Assembly: GCA_006538405.1 (NCBI GenBank)
Contig: BJKQ01000011.1
Span: 1,303,501-1,367,500 of the forward strand
DNA length: 64,000 bases
Direction of reading: 5' to 3'
Origin: Hansfordia pulvinata
Lineage: Eukaryota; Ascomycota; Sordariomycetes; Xylariales
Within the stretch, counting starts at the first letter, position 1; every line of letters begins with the position of its first letter. Made by a program: the position numbers and the translations under genes. The notes under the pieces were generated by a model that was not told where the DNA came from, did no database searches, and saw only the letters and a list, made by a program, of their open reading frames with translations. Of this stretch, positions 46,389 through 56,987 are shown piece by piece.

Positions 46389-49300
46389 ATGCAGCCATCG
46401 CCACCATCCCCTATGGAGGAGCCTCGCTATCGCGGGGTGCCTGACGATGCGGATGTTCACGAGACTTCGGAACGGATGATGACGGACTTGCATCAACTTC
46501 AGAGTCAATTTACAATCGCCAAAGACGTGATCGCTGAGATAGGCAAGCATGGACCACCTCCCGAAATGCTACTAAGGAATGAGCAGGTTCTCGGAAAGCT
46601 TGGAGATACGATTGGCAATGTCGCGGAAATTCACCGCATGGCCGTTGACCGTCTCAAAGAGCAAGCCGAAGTGATGAAGCTGCAGGATGACCACATGAAA
46701 GAGCTACGAAAGCAAATTCGTGACCTGCAGAAGCAGTTGAATGAGGCGATTACAACGTCAGAGACGCGGATTAAAAAGGTTATCTCCGTGTTTGAGGGAG
46801 AGAAATATGAGCAGTTCCAAGAGCAGGCAGAAAAGTACGAAGCTTTGGAGAATCAGATGTTGAAGACGAGTCGGGAGAACCGAGAGCAAGAGGGTGCTCA
46901 CGAAAGACGGCTGGAAGACAAGGACAAGGAAATTGAGGTGCTCAGAAAGGCTCGCGACGAACTCAGAGAGAAAGCACAAAATCTGAGAAAGACGACCGGA
47001 GACCTGACAGCGACCAACACGGAGCTGGAAAAGGAAATGTCGGATTGGAAGGCGGACAATGCTGCGGTCGTGCGGGAGCTGAACGAGGCCCGCGCGGAGC
47101 GTGACGAGATCATCGACAACAACAGCCGCCTCGAAGTCAAAATCGACGAGATGGGTACGACAATCAACACGCTCATGAAACAATTGGATGAGAAACTCCA
47201 AGAACCCAGCGAATGCACGAAATGTGCGAAAACGGCCACCGACTTCCGCACGAAGGTACAAGATCTCCTGGAGGAGAACAAAAAACTGAGGCAACTGGCT
47301 GGGGTCGACTCGAGGCCAGCATCACTTAAGTCTGTCAGAAGCCTGGCCTACAACTCGACGCGACCTGGCGTCAATGGAGGCACGAATCGCACTGGATCCA
47401 TAGCGACCACCTCCTCGCCAAGAAGACTTGAAGACATGGAAAAGCTTGGGAACCTTCTCAACGGAGGGCAATCATCGACCGGCACGAATCGCACTGGATC
47501 CCTAGTGACCACCTCCTCGCCAAGAAGACCTGAAGACATGGAAAAGCTCGGAAACCTTCTCAACGAAGGGCAGTCAGCAACCGGTACATCAGTGTCCCGC
47601 CGGTCTCAGCGGGAGTCGGCCCCGGATGGGTCGGCGCCACTCAACTCGTGGGGGCAGCAAGTGAACTCACCGGCCAACCCGCAACGCAACAACAGCCGCG
47701 TCTTGTCATGGATGTCCAATCAGCAACTCAATCAACAGCTTCATTTGCTCAGAGAGGAGTTGGACAACAAAGAGGAGGAGCTCAAGAGGGCTCTGACTAG
47801 GTGCAAGGAATTGGAAGGGCCGACAAGCTCCTCGTCCACCAAGGAAACACGCATCAGGGAACTTGAGATCGAAATCGCCGAAGAACAGCAGCAAGTCAAC
47901 AGACTCAAGGAAGATCTGAAGAAGGCGGAGGATAACCTCAAGGAGGCGGAAAGGAAGGCCCAGGAGGCAGAGAAGCGCGCCGAAGAGGCCAGGTCAAGCA
48001 TGGAAGAGACTGATGTTCAGTATCGCGAGAACCTGGATCTCGTCCTCAAAATGCAAGAGGAGGTTCGCCAGTGTCGGGAGGAGAAAGAGGAGACAGCGAA
48101 GAAGCTGGCCAAATGCGAGAGCGATCTCGAGGCCAAATCGAAGAGCTTAGAAGCGCTACACGTCGAGCTATCCGAGGCGGCTCGCGGGCATCATGACGGG
48201 GCCGGTGACTCGCGCGCGCCCGGTGTGCTCAGCACCAAGCCCACCAAGTGGCAGAAGACGAGCGCCGATGAGAAGGAGGGCGCCTTGGTCGTTGCGCTAG
48301 AGGTGAATGCCCGGCTGCTGGAGGCGCACGAAGATGCCGACCGCAGCGGCGAGAGGGAGGGTGAGGACCGATCTGAACGGCTCAGGGAACTACAGAAGGT
48401 CGGCACACAGTTGCGGGCGCTCAAAATCGCCCTGCAGAGGGAGGTTGCGGGCAGCATCACGGCCAGTGCCGCCGGAAGCCCTGTCGGCAGCAGCACCGCC
48501 AACAACAACAGCGGAGGCAGCGACACCAACAACAACAGCGGAGGCAGCGACACCAACAACAACAGCGGAGATAGCGGCAGCGTCGATAACGGTGGAGGCG
48601 GCGACCCCAACAACAACAGCGGAGGCAGCGGCAGTGACAATAACAGTGGAAACGGCGACAGCGAGGCGAACCCCACGATTGACGGGCACGACAAGGAAAA
48701 GACTACCCCGACGAGTCGCTCGCCGAGAATACAGTTTTCAGACAGAGACTTCACGCACGCGATGCAGACGCAGTTATGGCTGGTGCTGGAGGAGCTGGAC
48801 AACCAAGCGGACAGCCAAACGGCGTCCACACCGACAGAGACGGGATCAGAGATTCTATGTCCCCTCTCCCCGGATTCGTCGGTACGCGACATACACAAAT
48901 ACCGGCAACTGCTGGAGACGCTCTCCTCGCACGTGCGGTGTCACCCCCTGGCGCGGCTCGGGCAGCAGCGACACCTTTTCGAGGGGCTGCACGAGAGGCG
49001 ACGACACAAGGAGAACGATAGCCAGAAGATGCGCGAGGAGGTGGACAAGCTGCGAGAGCACGTCACGGTGCTCAAAGAGCAGGAGGACTGGGGCCGGGAC
49101 ATCGTCAGACTACTCAACAGGACGGGCTACGGGGAAGGTGGGGGGTTTCGCGGCAACGACGGCGACGACGACGATGGCGACGGCGACGGCGAATCTCACT
49201 GGTACTACCGCTTCAGGCGCCCCTGGGTGAATACGGGTGGGAAAGGAGGCCGTGGGATGTGGCACGGCGCGGCGGCGGCACGCTCCGGACTCCGCCTCGG

Positions 49301-49595
49301 CATCCCTCACACGGGCCTGCAAGTGGAAGTCCCAGAGACAGTGGAGCAGACGCTGTGGGGCATCAGGCAGTGGGCTCAAGGGCCCGCGGTGTTGCTAGCC
49401 TTCGTGCTGTGCCTGACCGTGACAGCAGTGGAGGCGAGGCAGTATGCAATTTGGCGCAACGCCAACGACACGACAAGGGCGCTGTTCGTGGAGAGGCAAC
49501 AGCAGGAAGTGATGTGCTTGAGCAGGCCGTCGGAGAAGATGGTCCTGAAGATGGTCCGGGACACGGCGGAGGCTGTGTGGGCTCACCTGCGTTGA
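46389..49595 (+). CDS. Large coiled-coil protein with internal repeats and a C-terminal membrane helix
   Basis: 1,068 residues, single exon, no recognised family. Residues about 30-310 and 450-610 are heptad-rich coiled coil (LRKQIRDLQKQLNEAI, EVLRKARDELREKAQNLRKT, RLKEDLKKAEDNLKEAERKA), like the rods of tethering or motor-associated proteins. Between them is a Ser/Thr/Asn-rich spacer with a 34-residue direct duplication. After the second rod comes an Asn/Ser/Gly tract made of six 9-residue units. The C-terminal part has an Arg/His-rich region (RLGQQRHLFEGLHERRRHKE), an Asp run (GNDGDDDDGDGDG) and one hydrophobic helix (GPAVLLAFVLCLTVTAV) about 55 residues from the end, suggesting a membrane-anchored rod facing the cytosol. 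Intron-free and repeat-bearing, it looks lineage-restricted. The ATG at 46389 follows a plain leader. Confidence 0.8.
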   Translation: MQPSPPSPMEEPRYRGVPDDADVHETSERMMTDLHQLQSQFTIAKDVIAEIGKHGPPPEMLLRNEQVLGKLGDTIGNVAEIHRMAVDRLKEQAEVMKLQDDHMKELRKQIRDLQKQLNEAITTSETRIKKVISVFEGEKYEQFQEQAEKYEALENQMLKTSRENREQEGAHERRLEDKDKEIEVLRKARDELREKAQNLRKTTGDLTATNTELEKEMSDWKADNAAVVRELNEARAERDEIIDNNSRLEVKIDEMGTTINTLMKQLDEKLQEPSECTKCAKTATDFRTKVQDLLEENKKLRQLAGVDSRPASLKSVRSLAYNSTRPGVNGGTNRTGSIATTSSPRRLEDMEKLGNLLNGGQSSTGTNRTGSLVTTSSPRRPEDMEKLGNLLNEGQSATGTSVSRRSQRESAPDGSAPLNSWGQQVNSPANPQRNNSRVLSWMSNQQLNQQLHLLREELDNKEEELKRALTRCKELEGPTSSSSTKETRIRELEIEIAEEQQQVNRLKEDLKKAEDNLKEAERKAQEAEKRAEEARSSMEETDVQYRENLDLVLKMQEEVRQCREEKEETAKKLAKCESDLEAKSKSLEALHVELSEAARGHHDGAGDSRAPGVLSTKPTKWQKTSADEKEGALVVALEVNARLLEAHEDADRSGEREGEDRSERLRELQKVGTQLRALKIALQREVAGSITASAAGSPVGSSTANNNSGGSDTNNNSGGSDTNNNSGDSGSVDNGGGGDPNNNSGGSGSDNNSGNGDSEANPTIDGHDKEKTTPTSRSPRIQFSDRDFTHAMQTQLWLVLEELDNQADSQTASTPTETGSEILCPLSPDSSVRDIHKYRQLLETLSSHVRCHPLARLGQQRHLFEGLHERRRHKENDSQKMREEVDKLREHVTVLKEQEDWGRDIVRLLNRTGYGEGGGFRGNDGDDDDGDGDGESHWYYRFRRPWVNTGGKGGRGMWHGAAAARSGLRLGIPHTGLQVEVPETVEQTLWGIRQWAQGPAVLLAFVLCLTVTAVEARQYAIWRNANDTTRALFVERQQQEVMCLSRPSEKMVLKMVRDTAEAVWAHLR
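47379..47582 (+). repeat. 102-bp tandem duplication inside the coiled-coil gene
   Basis: Two copies, 47379-47480 and 47481-47582, differ at roughly ten of 102 positions and encode 34-residue units beginning GTNRTGS and containing EDMEKLGNLLN. Both stay in frame. Confidence 0.93.
48501..48662 (+). repeat. 27-bp minisatellite, six units, coding
   Basis: Six adjoining 27-bp units encoding variants of NNNSGGSDT. Units 1 and 2 are identical and units 3-6 diverged, with exact phase and no frame loss. Confidence 0.93.
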
Positions 49596-51321
49596 GGTCG
49601 TTGCGAAGACCCGAAGACTACGAGTTCTTGCAAGGGCGTGTGTTTTTTGTTGTTTCTAATTCTCATCCAAGTATCTGTTCAACCGTGGCGTCTCGGGAGG
49701 TTGCATGGACGTGCGCTTCCGAACACGTCTCCGCTGCCAGATGTTCCATCTTCTTTGCCTGTGTATTCGTACTTCGGTGTTCCCGGTGTTTGGCTGACAT
49801 GTCAGAGGCCCGACGACGACGGAGTGCTCGGTGCGGGCGGCTCGGCGACGACGAGCGCCGGGCTGCCAGCCGAGGCTCTGCGGCGGAGCTGCGCTGCAAG
49901 GGGTAAGAGGGCCGAAAGGCCGCCCCTGAAGATGGGGGCACGAATTCAATCAATCCGAGTCTTACGAGTTCTCGGACAGCACGACCGACCCCTGCAACTG
50001 TGGGCTGTGTCAGCCCGCTTTATCGGATTCGGGCTGTAGGTTGACTCCCGAGACGCGCTTATCAAAGCAGTCAAATGCCGCCGACGCGTGCTGGCCCGCT
50101 CTGGGCGTTTCTCGTAACCAACCTTCGATTGCCAGCTTTTTGGTTCTTGTAGATATCCGTGATGGCAAGCCAACTCGGTGAGTCTAGGCCTAGCATAAAC
50201 TCCGACCCGGCGGGCCGTGCCCACCGACTAGCCACACGTTAATGATGAACGGGCAGCGATCTATCGTATCGGGCGCAGTTGAGACTCTGGTGTGGGCGTT
50301 AGCTATCATGATGTCATGCGCATTGTTTGCGATCGGGAGATGGACGCATGAATTGGACGGCGCTGGGTGCGACCACACACGACCGGCGGTGCATTCGCCA
50401 GGCCGAGGTGAAGGGCGTGGCGGCACATCGGGGTCCCAGTCGCCAGCGAAAATGGATGAGTCCGAATGAGAGCTGATTGCAAGTACATCCATGATTTGAT
50501 GGCTGGCTGGCGACGGGAACAGGCCAGCGCTGTTGCGGTCGATGTAAAGACAACCTTATACATCCAACAGCAGCCAGCACTGGGTTAGGTAAGGTGAGAA
50601 CACATCGATATGTCGACGTCATAGGCTGCTGGCTGCCCTAGCTGAGGCAATCGCATGTCTGCCGTTCTTGCCTTGCCTGTCGCTCGAACTGGTTACTTAC
50701 CGTACATACTTCTAGCAAGAGGGAGGGAGGTAGCGTAAGTGCCTAATCTTACAGACCCGGCTACGCCTGCCCTTCCAGCTTCCAGCGAGACGTGACTGCC
50801 TCGCGTCAGACTGATGACCGTTCGCCCCTCGCGCCTGCCCTGTCTCGCCTGCCCCAGCCGCACGGCGTAGCTGCCAAAAGCGTCGAGCTGCGGCCCCACG
50901 CCGTCAAACCGCCGCCCAGCGCTTTTCCTCGGTGAATCGCGAACCCACGTCCGCCCTCACCCGACGGTCCGTACATACACCGTTGTCCGTCCGCGCATCC
51001 CCGCTTTCCCGGCTCTCCCGCCACATCACATGCCCCTGTCGCGGACCTGACCCTAAAGGATCCCTCGACCTGGACATGACGACCAGACTGCAACATCACT
51101 CGCTATATCTCTTCGGCCCCGCCGCGCGCCATAATCTGACCGGTCGCCTTGCGCGCCCTTCCACCCTCGCCCGCCCGTTTTTCCGCCCCTTCACTCACCA
51201 CGACCTCAGCCATCGCCAGTTGCACACCCCGCGAGACTTGCGGCGCCGCCATCCTCGACTTTTAGTTGCAACGTCTATTATCACCATTGGCGCCTGCTCC
51301 TTCGCCTCCTTCTCTCCGGCC
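49596..51321. other. Intergenic, coiled-coil gene 3' side to DUF4336 gene
   Basis: 1.7 kb without a separate supported gene. The last 390 bp are open in the frame of the next gene (ATGs at 50932 and 51076), so part may be coding. A TTAGGTAAGG motif lies near 50585. Confidence 0.55.
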
Positions 51322-52207
51322 ATGTCCAGAAAGTTAATACCAGCGCATCCCCAGGATGTCATGGTCATCCGCGACGTCACCCCCAATGTCGTCACTCTAT
51401 CCGTCCCGTTCCTGCGCTTCGGCGTCTTCAAGGTCGGAGGTCGCGGCACCATCGGTCAGTCTCTCCACCGCTCCCACCAGCAGCCGCGCTACTCGCGTTT
51501 GCTAACTCGTGCTCACAGTGCGCATGAGCTCGGGCGACCTGGCCGTCTTCTCGCCTGTTGCCCTGACGGACGCGGTCAAGGCCAAGCTCAAGGAAATGGG
51601 TGGCGAAGTGGCTTACATCATTGCCGGCGACATGGAGCACCACATTTTCCTCTCCGAATGGGCGTCTGCCTTCCCCAACGCCAGAGTGCTGGGACCCGAG
51701 GGCATGCCCGAGAAGCGCGCGGGCATGACAGACCGCAAGATTGGCAAGGTCGACTTTTCGTTCATTTTCACCCCCACGAACAAGGACGCGAGGGGTATCA
51801 GCGACAACTTCGCCCGGGATTTTGAGACTGAGTACATGCCCGCGCATCCCAATAAGGAGATTGTGTTGCTCTACAAGCCCGACAAGGTCCTGATCCAAGC
51901 CGACCTGCTCTTTAATCAGCCCGCCATTGAGCAGTATTCACGAGCTTCGGAGGAGGAGAAGAAGGTTCACCCACTGCTAAACAAGCTGTGGAATTGGCTC
52001 ATGGGCACCCAAGGGACCGCCATGCCGCACAAGCGCATGCAATGGTATGTGTTCAGCAACAGCAACAGCGATCGGGCTGGCTTCAACAAGTCCGTCCAGA
52101 CGATTTACTCGTGGGATTTCAACACCATCATCCCCTGCCACGGCGACACGGTCGAGGGCGACGCCAAGGCGCTGTACAAGAAGATTTTTGAGTGGCATCT
52201 GAGATAA
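51322..52207 (+). CDS. DUF4336 (metallo-beta-lactamase-fold-like) protein
   Basis: Belongs to the DUF4336 family, whose fold resembles metallo-beta-lactamases; the function is unknown. Two exons: 51322-51454 and 51519-52207, with a 64-bp intron (GTCAGT...GCTAACT...CACAG, phase 1) that restores GGRGTI-VRMSSGDLAVFSPV. Other family-like segments are YIIAGDMEHHIFLSEW, ARVLGPEGMPEKR, KEIVLLYKPDKVLIQADLLF and FNTIIPCHGDTVEGDAKAL; the last His/Asp pair is the kind of metal-site remnant seen in this fold. I chose the ATG at 51322 (273 residues) because similarity starts there. An in-frame ATG at 51076 would add 82 residues rich in Arg/His with a hydrophobic stretch (LLVATSIITIGACSFASF), which looks like a mitochondrial signal-anchor. 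Confidence 0.85.
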
Positions 52208-53111
52208 GAGCCACCATTGAACGATTTGCGATACCCCCATTTCTGATATTTCTAATTCATTCGACACGACCAAACTTTTGTTCTTGGCTTTCATTCATTG
52301 TATATAGACGTGTGATGATGTACAATACCAGCTGGTAGCCTCGGCCCTCATACTCGTGCAACCATTTTCAACACGGACGGTACCCGACGCACATTATGCG
52401 GCCTGCAAGCATGTGCATGAAGCGAGTGACAGTGTCTCAGCGCCACCTGCGCGCACTGCCTGTTCATGAGCGAGTCAGCACAGCTGTTTTTTGGGCCACG
52501 GCCGGATCTGTCCTGGCTGATCAGCTGATTGGAGAGTATGCCCAGCCAATGGTTGGGTGGGACAGGCACAGATCGCGTGTGTTCAGGGACTGACTAATTG
52601 CTAGCTGTGGGGGGTTGAGCAGCCTGCATCAATGAGCCCGCGTCGCATGGATAATTCATCATCAATCTCGTACCATATTGGGCGGGGGGGAAGTACTGGA
52701 TGGATGTTCCAAATACAACGTACCATGCGAGTCAAGAAGCCGCTCGTCGTCGACCGACAAAACCCCCGCGCGGCGTGACGACAGCAAGCCACGGCGATGC
52801 GCAGCACAATCATGTGAAGTGACGCGAGGCGTAGAGGCCAAAAACTGTAGATACGAGTAAAAGAAGAGAAATGGCTCAGCAAGCGGGTGGATGTCCATTG
52901 ATCATTCAACATGGGTTTCCGTACCAGATTACCCCAAGGAAATCTTCCTACTTCTCCTTCTTCCCTTCCCTTTCCATCAAGGACCGCCCGATACCCCAAA
53001 TCGAATTCAATAGCACGTAAATACCAGGTAGCCAGAGCAGTCCCGTCTGCTCTTCAGCACGTGGCCAGTGCAGTAGGCCAGCGCCATAAAAGAAATCCCA
53101 GCAAATGGAAA
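52208..53111. other. Intergenic between convergent genes
   Basis: 904 bp of 3' flanks without a supported gene. Confidence 0.6.
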
Positions 53112-53358
53112 TCAGACGCGCGTCGCGAGATATGCCTGGTGGTGGTGGCGCGGGCGACTCTGCTGGTGGTGCTGGTGATGATGTTGCTGGTCAACACCCG
53201 CGCCACCGCCGCCGCCGCCGCCCCCTTCCTCGGCCACGCGCCGCCTCCAGGCTTCGCGCCGCTGGTCCCGGCGGGCCGCGACCATGCGGCTGACGCGCTC
53301 GTAGTCGGCAGCGGTGCCGACGGGTGTCGGCGGGTCCTGCTGGTGACCGTGACGGTAG

Positions 53359-53400
<42 letters not shown>

Positions 53401-54636
53401 GGCTGCTGCGTGTGCGGTTGCGGTTGCGGTTGCGGTTGGGGGTAGAACCGAGGCTGGGATTGGTAGTAGGCGATCTGTTGCTGTTGCTGCTGGAGCCTGG
53501 ATGAGGAGGCTGACCAGGGGGACAAGGGCATGGACAGCGGGGACGAGGCCGAGGGTGAAGCCGAGGACAGGGCGAAGCGATGGTCGTTCTCACCGCGGGC
53601 TGCCAGCTCGGCGGCGGCAACGGTCGCGGCGGCGGCCGAGGCAACCTTGGAGCGGAACCGAGCCTCCTCCTGCTGCTGCTCCTGCTCCTCATCGTGTTCC
53701 TGCTCTCTTCCCCTCATGCCTCGAGGGTCCTTGTAGTATTGGTCGTTGTTGTCGTTGTTGTGATGATGGTGCTGCAAGCGATGGTTGTGGGGACTCTGTC
53801 TTCTGCGGCAGCTGTAATGCTGGTTCGGCCCCTCGGAGGAGGAGAGGAAAGGAGAAGTGGCGTCAGCTTCCGCGTCCAAGACGGAGGCGGGGGCGGACCC
53901 GGATCCCGATCCCGATCCCGAGCCGCCGAAGCCGCCCGTCACGTGGCCGCTGTCGCCGAAGCTGTCGTATAGGACGTGGAGCTGGCGCCCGTCGCAGATG
54001 TGGTGCCGGCACTGGTTGTCGGTTTGTCTCTGTTCTTGTTCACCCTCGTACGCCCCCGCCGCTTCTTCCTTTCCTCCCTGTTGATGCTGCGCCCGCCGAC
54101 TGTCAGATCGGCGACGGTGGCTTCTGCTGTTGTTCTTGGAGTCTCTCCTGGCCTCCTCATCTGTGCTGGCGCGCCCGCTGTCATGGTTCGCCGGGTCTCG
54201 GCTGCGACTGCGGCTGCTTTCGTCGTCGTCGGCGTCGACGTCGTCGTCTTCTCTATCGCTCGCCCCTTCGATGAAGTTGAGCGGAAACGAGTGGATTGCC
54301 GGGCGGCCCTCGTTGAGAATCTTTCGTGATATGGTTCTTCTCATCAGGACGCTGTTGAACAAAAGGGGATTTCGGCCAAAAAAAAAAAAAAGAGAGAAGC
54401 TGAAAGAGACTGGAAGAGGACAAATTGACTAACTCACCGTACACATTCGGCATCGGTGCCCAAACATGGTTACCATGTTCTCGCAGTGCGGAGCAGACTG
54501 GAAGAAGGCGGCGCGGTCAGCTGTGTCGACGCAGTCGGTGCGTTGTGAAAGTGCTCTGTGGTGCAGAACACAATATAATACATACGTAAAAGTTGGCACA
54601 CGGGCACTGCATTTTGGTCGGGCTTGTGTAGGGCAT
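53112..54636 (-). CDS. Gln/His-rich protein with an N-terminal cysteine cluster (model uncertain)
   Basis: I do not recognise it. Exon 1 (54586-54636) encodes MPYTSPTKMQCPCANFY. A clean intron (GTATGT...GCTGACC...TTCTTCCAG, 54498-54585) leads to exon 2 (54438-54497), SAPHCENMVTMFGHRCRMCT. Together they form a C-x-C...H-C...C-x-x-C cluster that could bind zinc. Exon 2 ends at a strong GTGAGT; the obvious acceptor (TTCAACAG, 54352) after an A14 tract (T on this strand) starts exon 3. The long open frame to 53112 reads SVLMRRTISRKILNEGRPAI..., a charged disordered region, poly-Gln (13 CAG), a PQPQ repeat, DYERVSRMVAARRDQRREAW, a Gly run and a His-rich end. It is out of phase with exon 2 by the splice sites given. 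A homopolymer error or another splice choice may explain this. Confidence 0.5.
53361..53399. repeat. (CTG)13 trinucleotide repeat (CAG on the coding strand)
   Basis: Thirteen perfect CTG units on the plus strand, read as poly-Gln in the minus-strand gene, followed by GGTTGC units read as Gln-Pro pairs. Confidence 0.95.
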
Positions 54637-56987
54637 GGCTGAAGTAGTCGCTGGCGTGAACAACAGTGGCACACGGTTACAGAGAGAAACGAGACGAGCA
54701 GGCGAGGAGAAGTCGGACGCGTGTTCGAGAAGTATCGAAGCAGCAGTTGGTTTACCCTTCTGCGCTCCCTGTTTCTCTCTCAGTACCCAGACGAGCTGAG
54801 GGCGGTGATGATGTTGGTTTTGATAGAAAGGCCAAGCAAAGGGGAGTTTTGTACAGATGGCCAGCACGTAATACCACCTGCTTTCACTCGATCATCAAGA
54901 TGGCCGGCTGGGCCGCCCCCCGTGCCCTGACTCAGTTCGGCCGGCGCGGAGACCGGCGCGGACAGACAGCTCCCCGTCCACTCGTCGTCAGCCGCACCCT
55001 GCCTCCCGATCAGAGCGCGGTCCTTCGTTGCCATCTCGCCGTCCCGGGCAGCCAAGCACGCCTCAACGGGTTAGGCTGCTTGCGTATGCTCGTCGAGCCA
55101 TGTCACAGGCGACTGAGATGCGATGCGATGCGATACGACGCGATGCACCCCGTTCCTCAGGTTGTTACCCGGGGGTGGGGGCCGCCGGAAGCGTCAGCCG
55201 CTGGCACGTCTTCCCGCGACCCCACAATGTGAATAGCTTGTTCGATAAGTCGCACTGCTGACTTGCTTGGGGGCCCAATCGCTCCAGGGTTGCCGGCGCG
55301 GATGGCCGCCCACACGAGTCCGGCCCGCCGACGGCGCCGCGGCCAGCAACCCAAATACTCCATGGTGCTGCCATTCGGGCTCTTAGCCAACTTAGTGCTC
55401 CGTCCTCGAGTCAGGGACCGACCGATATGAAGCGGCTGGTGTCGATTAGGTACACAGGTCTTTGGGAGGGGGGGGTTCGATTTGTCTCTGGGACGCAAAC
55501 GATCCATGTCAGACGAGATGTGAGCGTCTCGACTTTTGTATAATGCAGATAGCCAGTCATCGATGCCGTTTTCGCTTCTCTAAGACAAAGGTATCCGAGC
55601 AGTCGGGTTCGCCCGAGCAGTCGTCAGTCGTGGTTGATGGTTGTTCCTCGGTCTTCTGTTGAACGCAAAGGGACACCAGTACAAATATGCGTGGGTCGTT
55701 GCCAGCGACTCGGAGCCTTGCGTGAGCTTGTGTGTGGTGCCTTTAGTGATCCACCAGATGGGCAACTGCACATATATCATGTGGAAAGGCGGTGGAGGTG
55801 AATGGTCGAAAATGCAGCGAACGATGTGTTAAAGGGAGAGTTTTCCGATCGGGCCCCAATGGAGGTACAGCATTAAGGGCCACTTCCATGGCCTTTAGTA
55901 AAGTAGGTACGTGCATCGTTGCATGTAAGGAACTTGAAGATCTACCTTAAGTAAGTGTCCAGATAGGTACAGGCAGGTTAGGTACTTGTCGTACCTTGAG
56001 TGCATGTGCCTCTTCACCTGCACCCGATCTTAGGTGCCCTACCGCAGGATACCTTCATGTTTGGATTCGATATACCCTCTTTGATAGTCGCGCCTTCCAC
56101 ATGTTACTATTGCTGTGACGCTCCTTAATACATCCATGCATTTACGTCTAAAAGTGCCTGTTACTCGCTCTCTCTGACTCTCTTGATATTTTAGTACTCT
56201 CCTCTCCATCGCCTTTCCGTTTGTGTTCTCTCTCTCTCTTCTCTTTGAGAGCATTGCCGCGCCTTTGGATCTCCACAGGACGTGTGTGATGGGCTGCTGG
56301 CATTGAGCGGTCGCTGTGCGTGTGAGTCGGTCCGTGGTGGCCGGTGGCGAGAGCCAGCGGCCTACGGCTACAGTTTGATCTTCGCATCTCAAGGTCACTT
56401 CTAGCCAAGCCCGAGTCCAGACATGCTTCTTTCCTTTTCTCTCTTTTTACCGTCTCCGCTTGTTTTTCTCTTTTTTTCCTTCGGGCATCATAAGAGACAA
56501 GGGATCCCTGGGTTTTGGGCACCTTGCCTGTCGTACTGAAAAGTCGGGGAGGAGGGGGCAACGGCGCCCCTGTCGTCGGCCACCTGCATGCTGAAGTTGG
56601 GTAAAGATCGCAGCACGGCCGTGGTGGCGAGACCCCATGGTTTCACACACATGGGCCATGATGAGCATGGCGGCGCGTGTTGTGCTGGCCAAGGGCGCTG
56701 CTTCGCCTTCTGAGCCAAATAAACGAAAGCGACTGACGGATTCTCCTTCTGGGCTGCTGCCGTACGAGACGGCACAGCTTTGCTCTCGTCTCGTCTCCTA
56801 CGGCAAGAATTCCCCGCCTCTTATATAAGAAAGGGAGCTCTCGCCCACGAGTCTTCACCCAGGGCCCTGCTCAAGTTCACACACGGACACGGGTCAGTTC
56901 GACGTCGCGCAACACGCCGGATCTGCCCCCTCCAACCAAAAAAGAAAAAGAAAAAGAAAAGAAAACACCCAACGCCCATCAGTAGCC
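54637..56987. other. Gene-sparse region upstream of a secreted-protein gene
   Basis: 2.35 kb without a supported gene. TAGGTAC/GGTTAGGTACTT motifs cluster near 55905-56000. Open frames here (for example 54666-55232 + and 56148-56561 -) are short and featureless. Confidence 0.55.
56822..56829 (+). promoter_or_regulatory. TATA box for the secreted-protein gene at 56988
   Basis: TATATAAG, 166 bp upstream of the ATG, followed by a leader ending in an A-rich run just before the start codon. Confidence 0.6.

Noticed and set aside
53324..54274. 316-codon plus-strand frame with an Ala run
   Set aside because: Antisense of the CAG/GGC-rich minus-strand frame. The minus-strand reading has a more protein-like composition, though neither is certain.
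55484..55510. GGTTCGATTTG resembling a tRNA B box
   Set aside because: No A box at proper distance and no cloverleaf.
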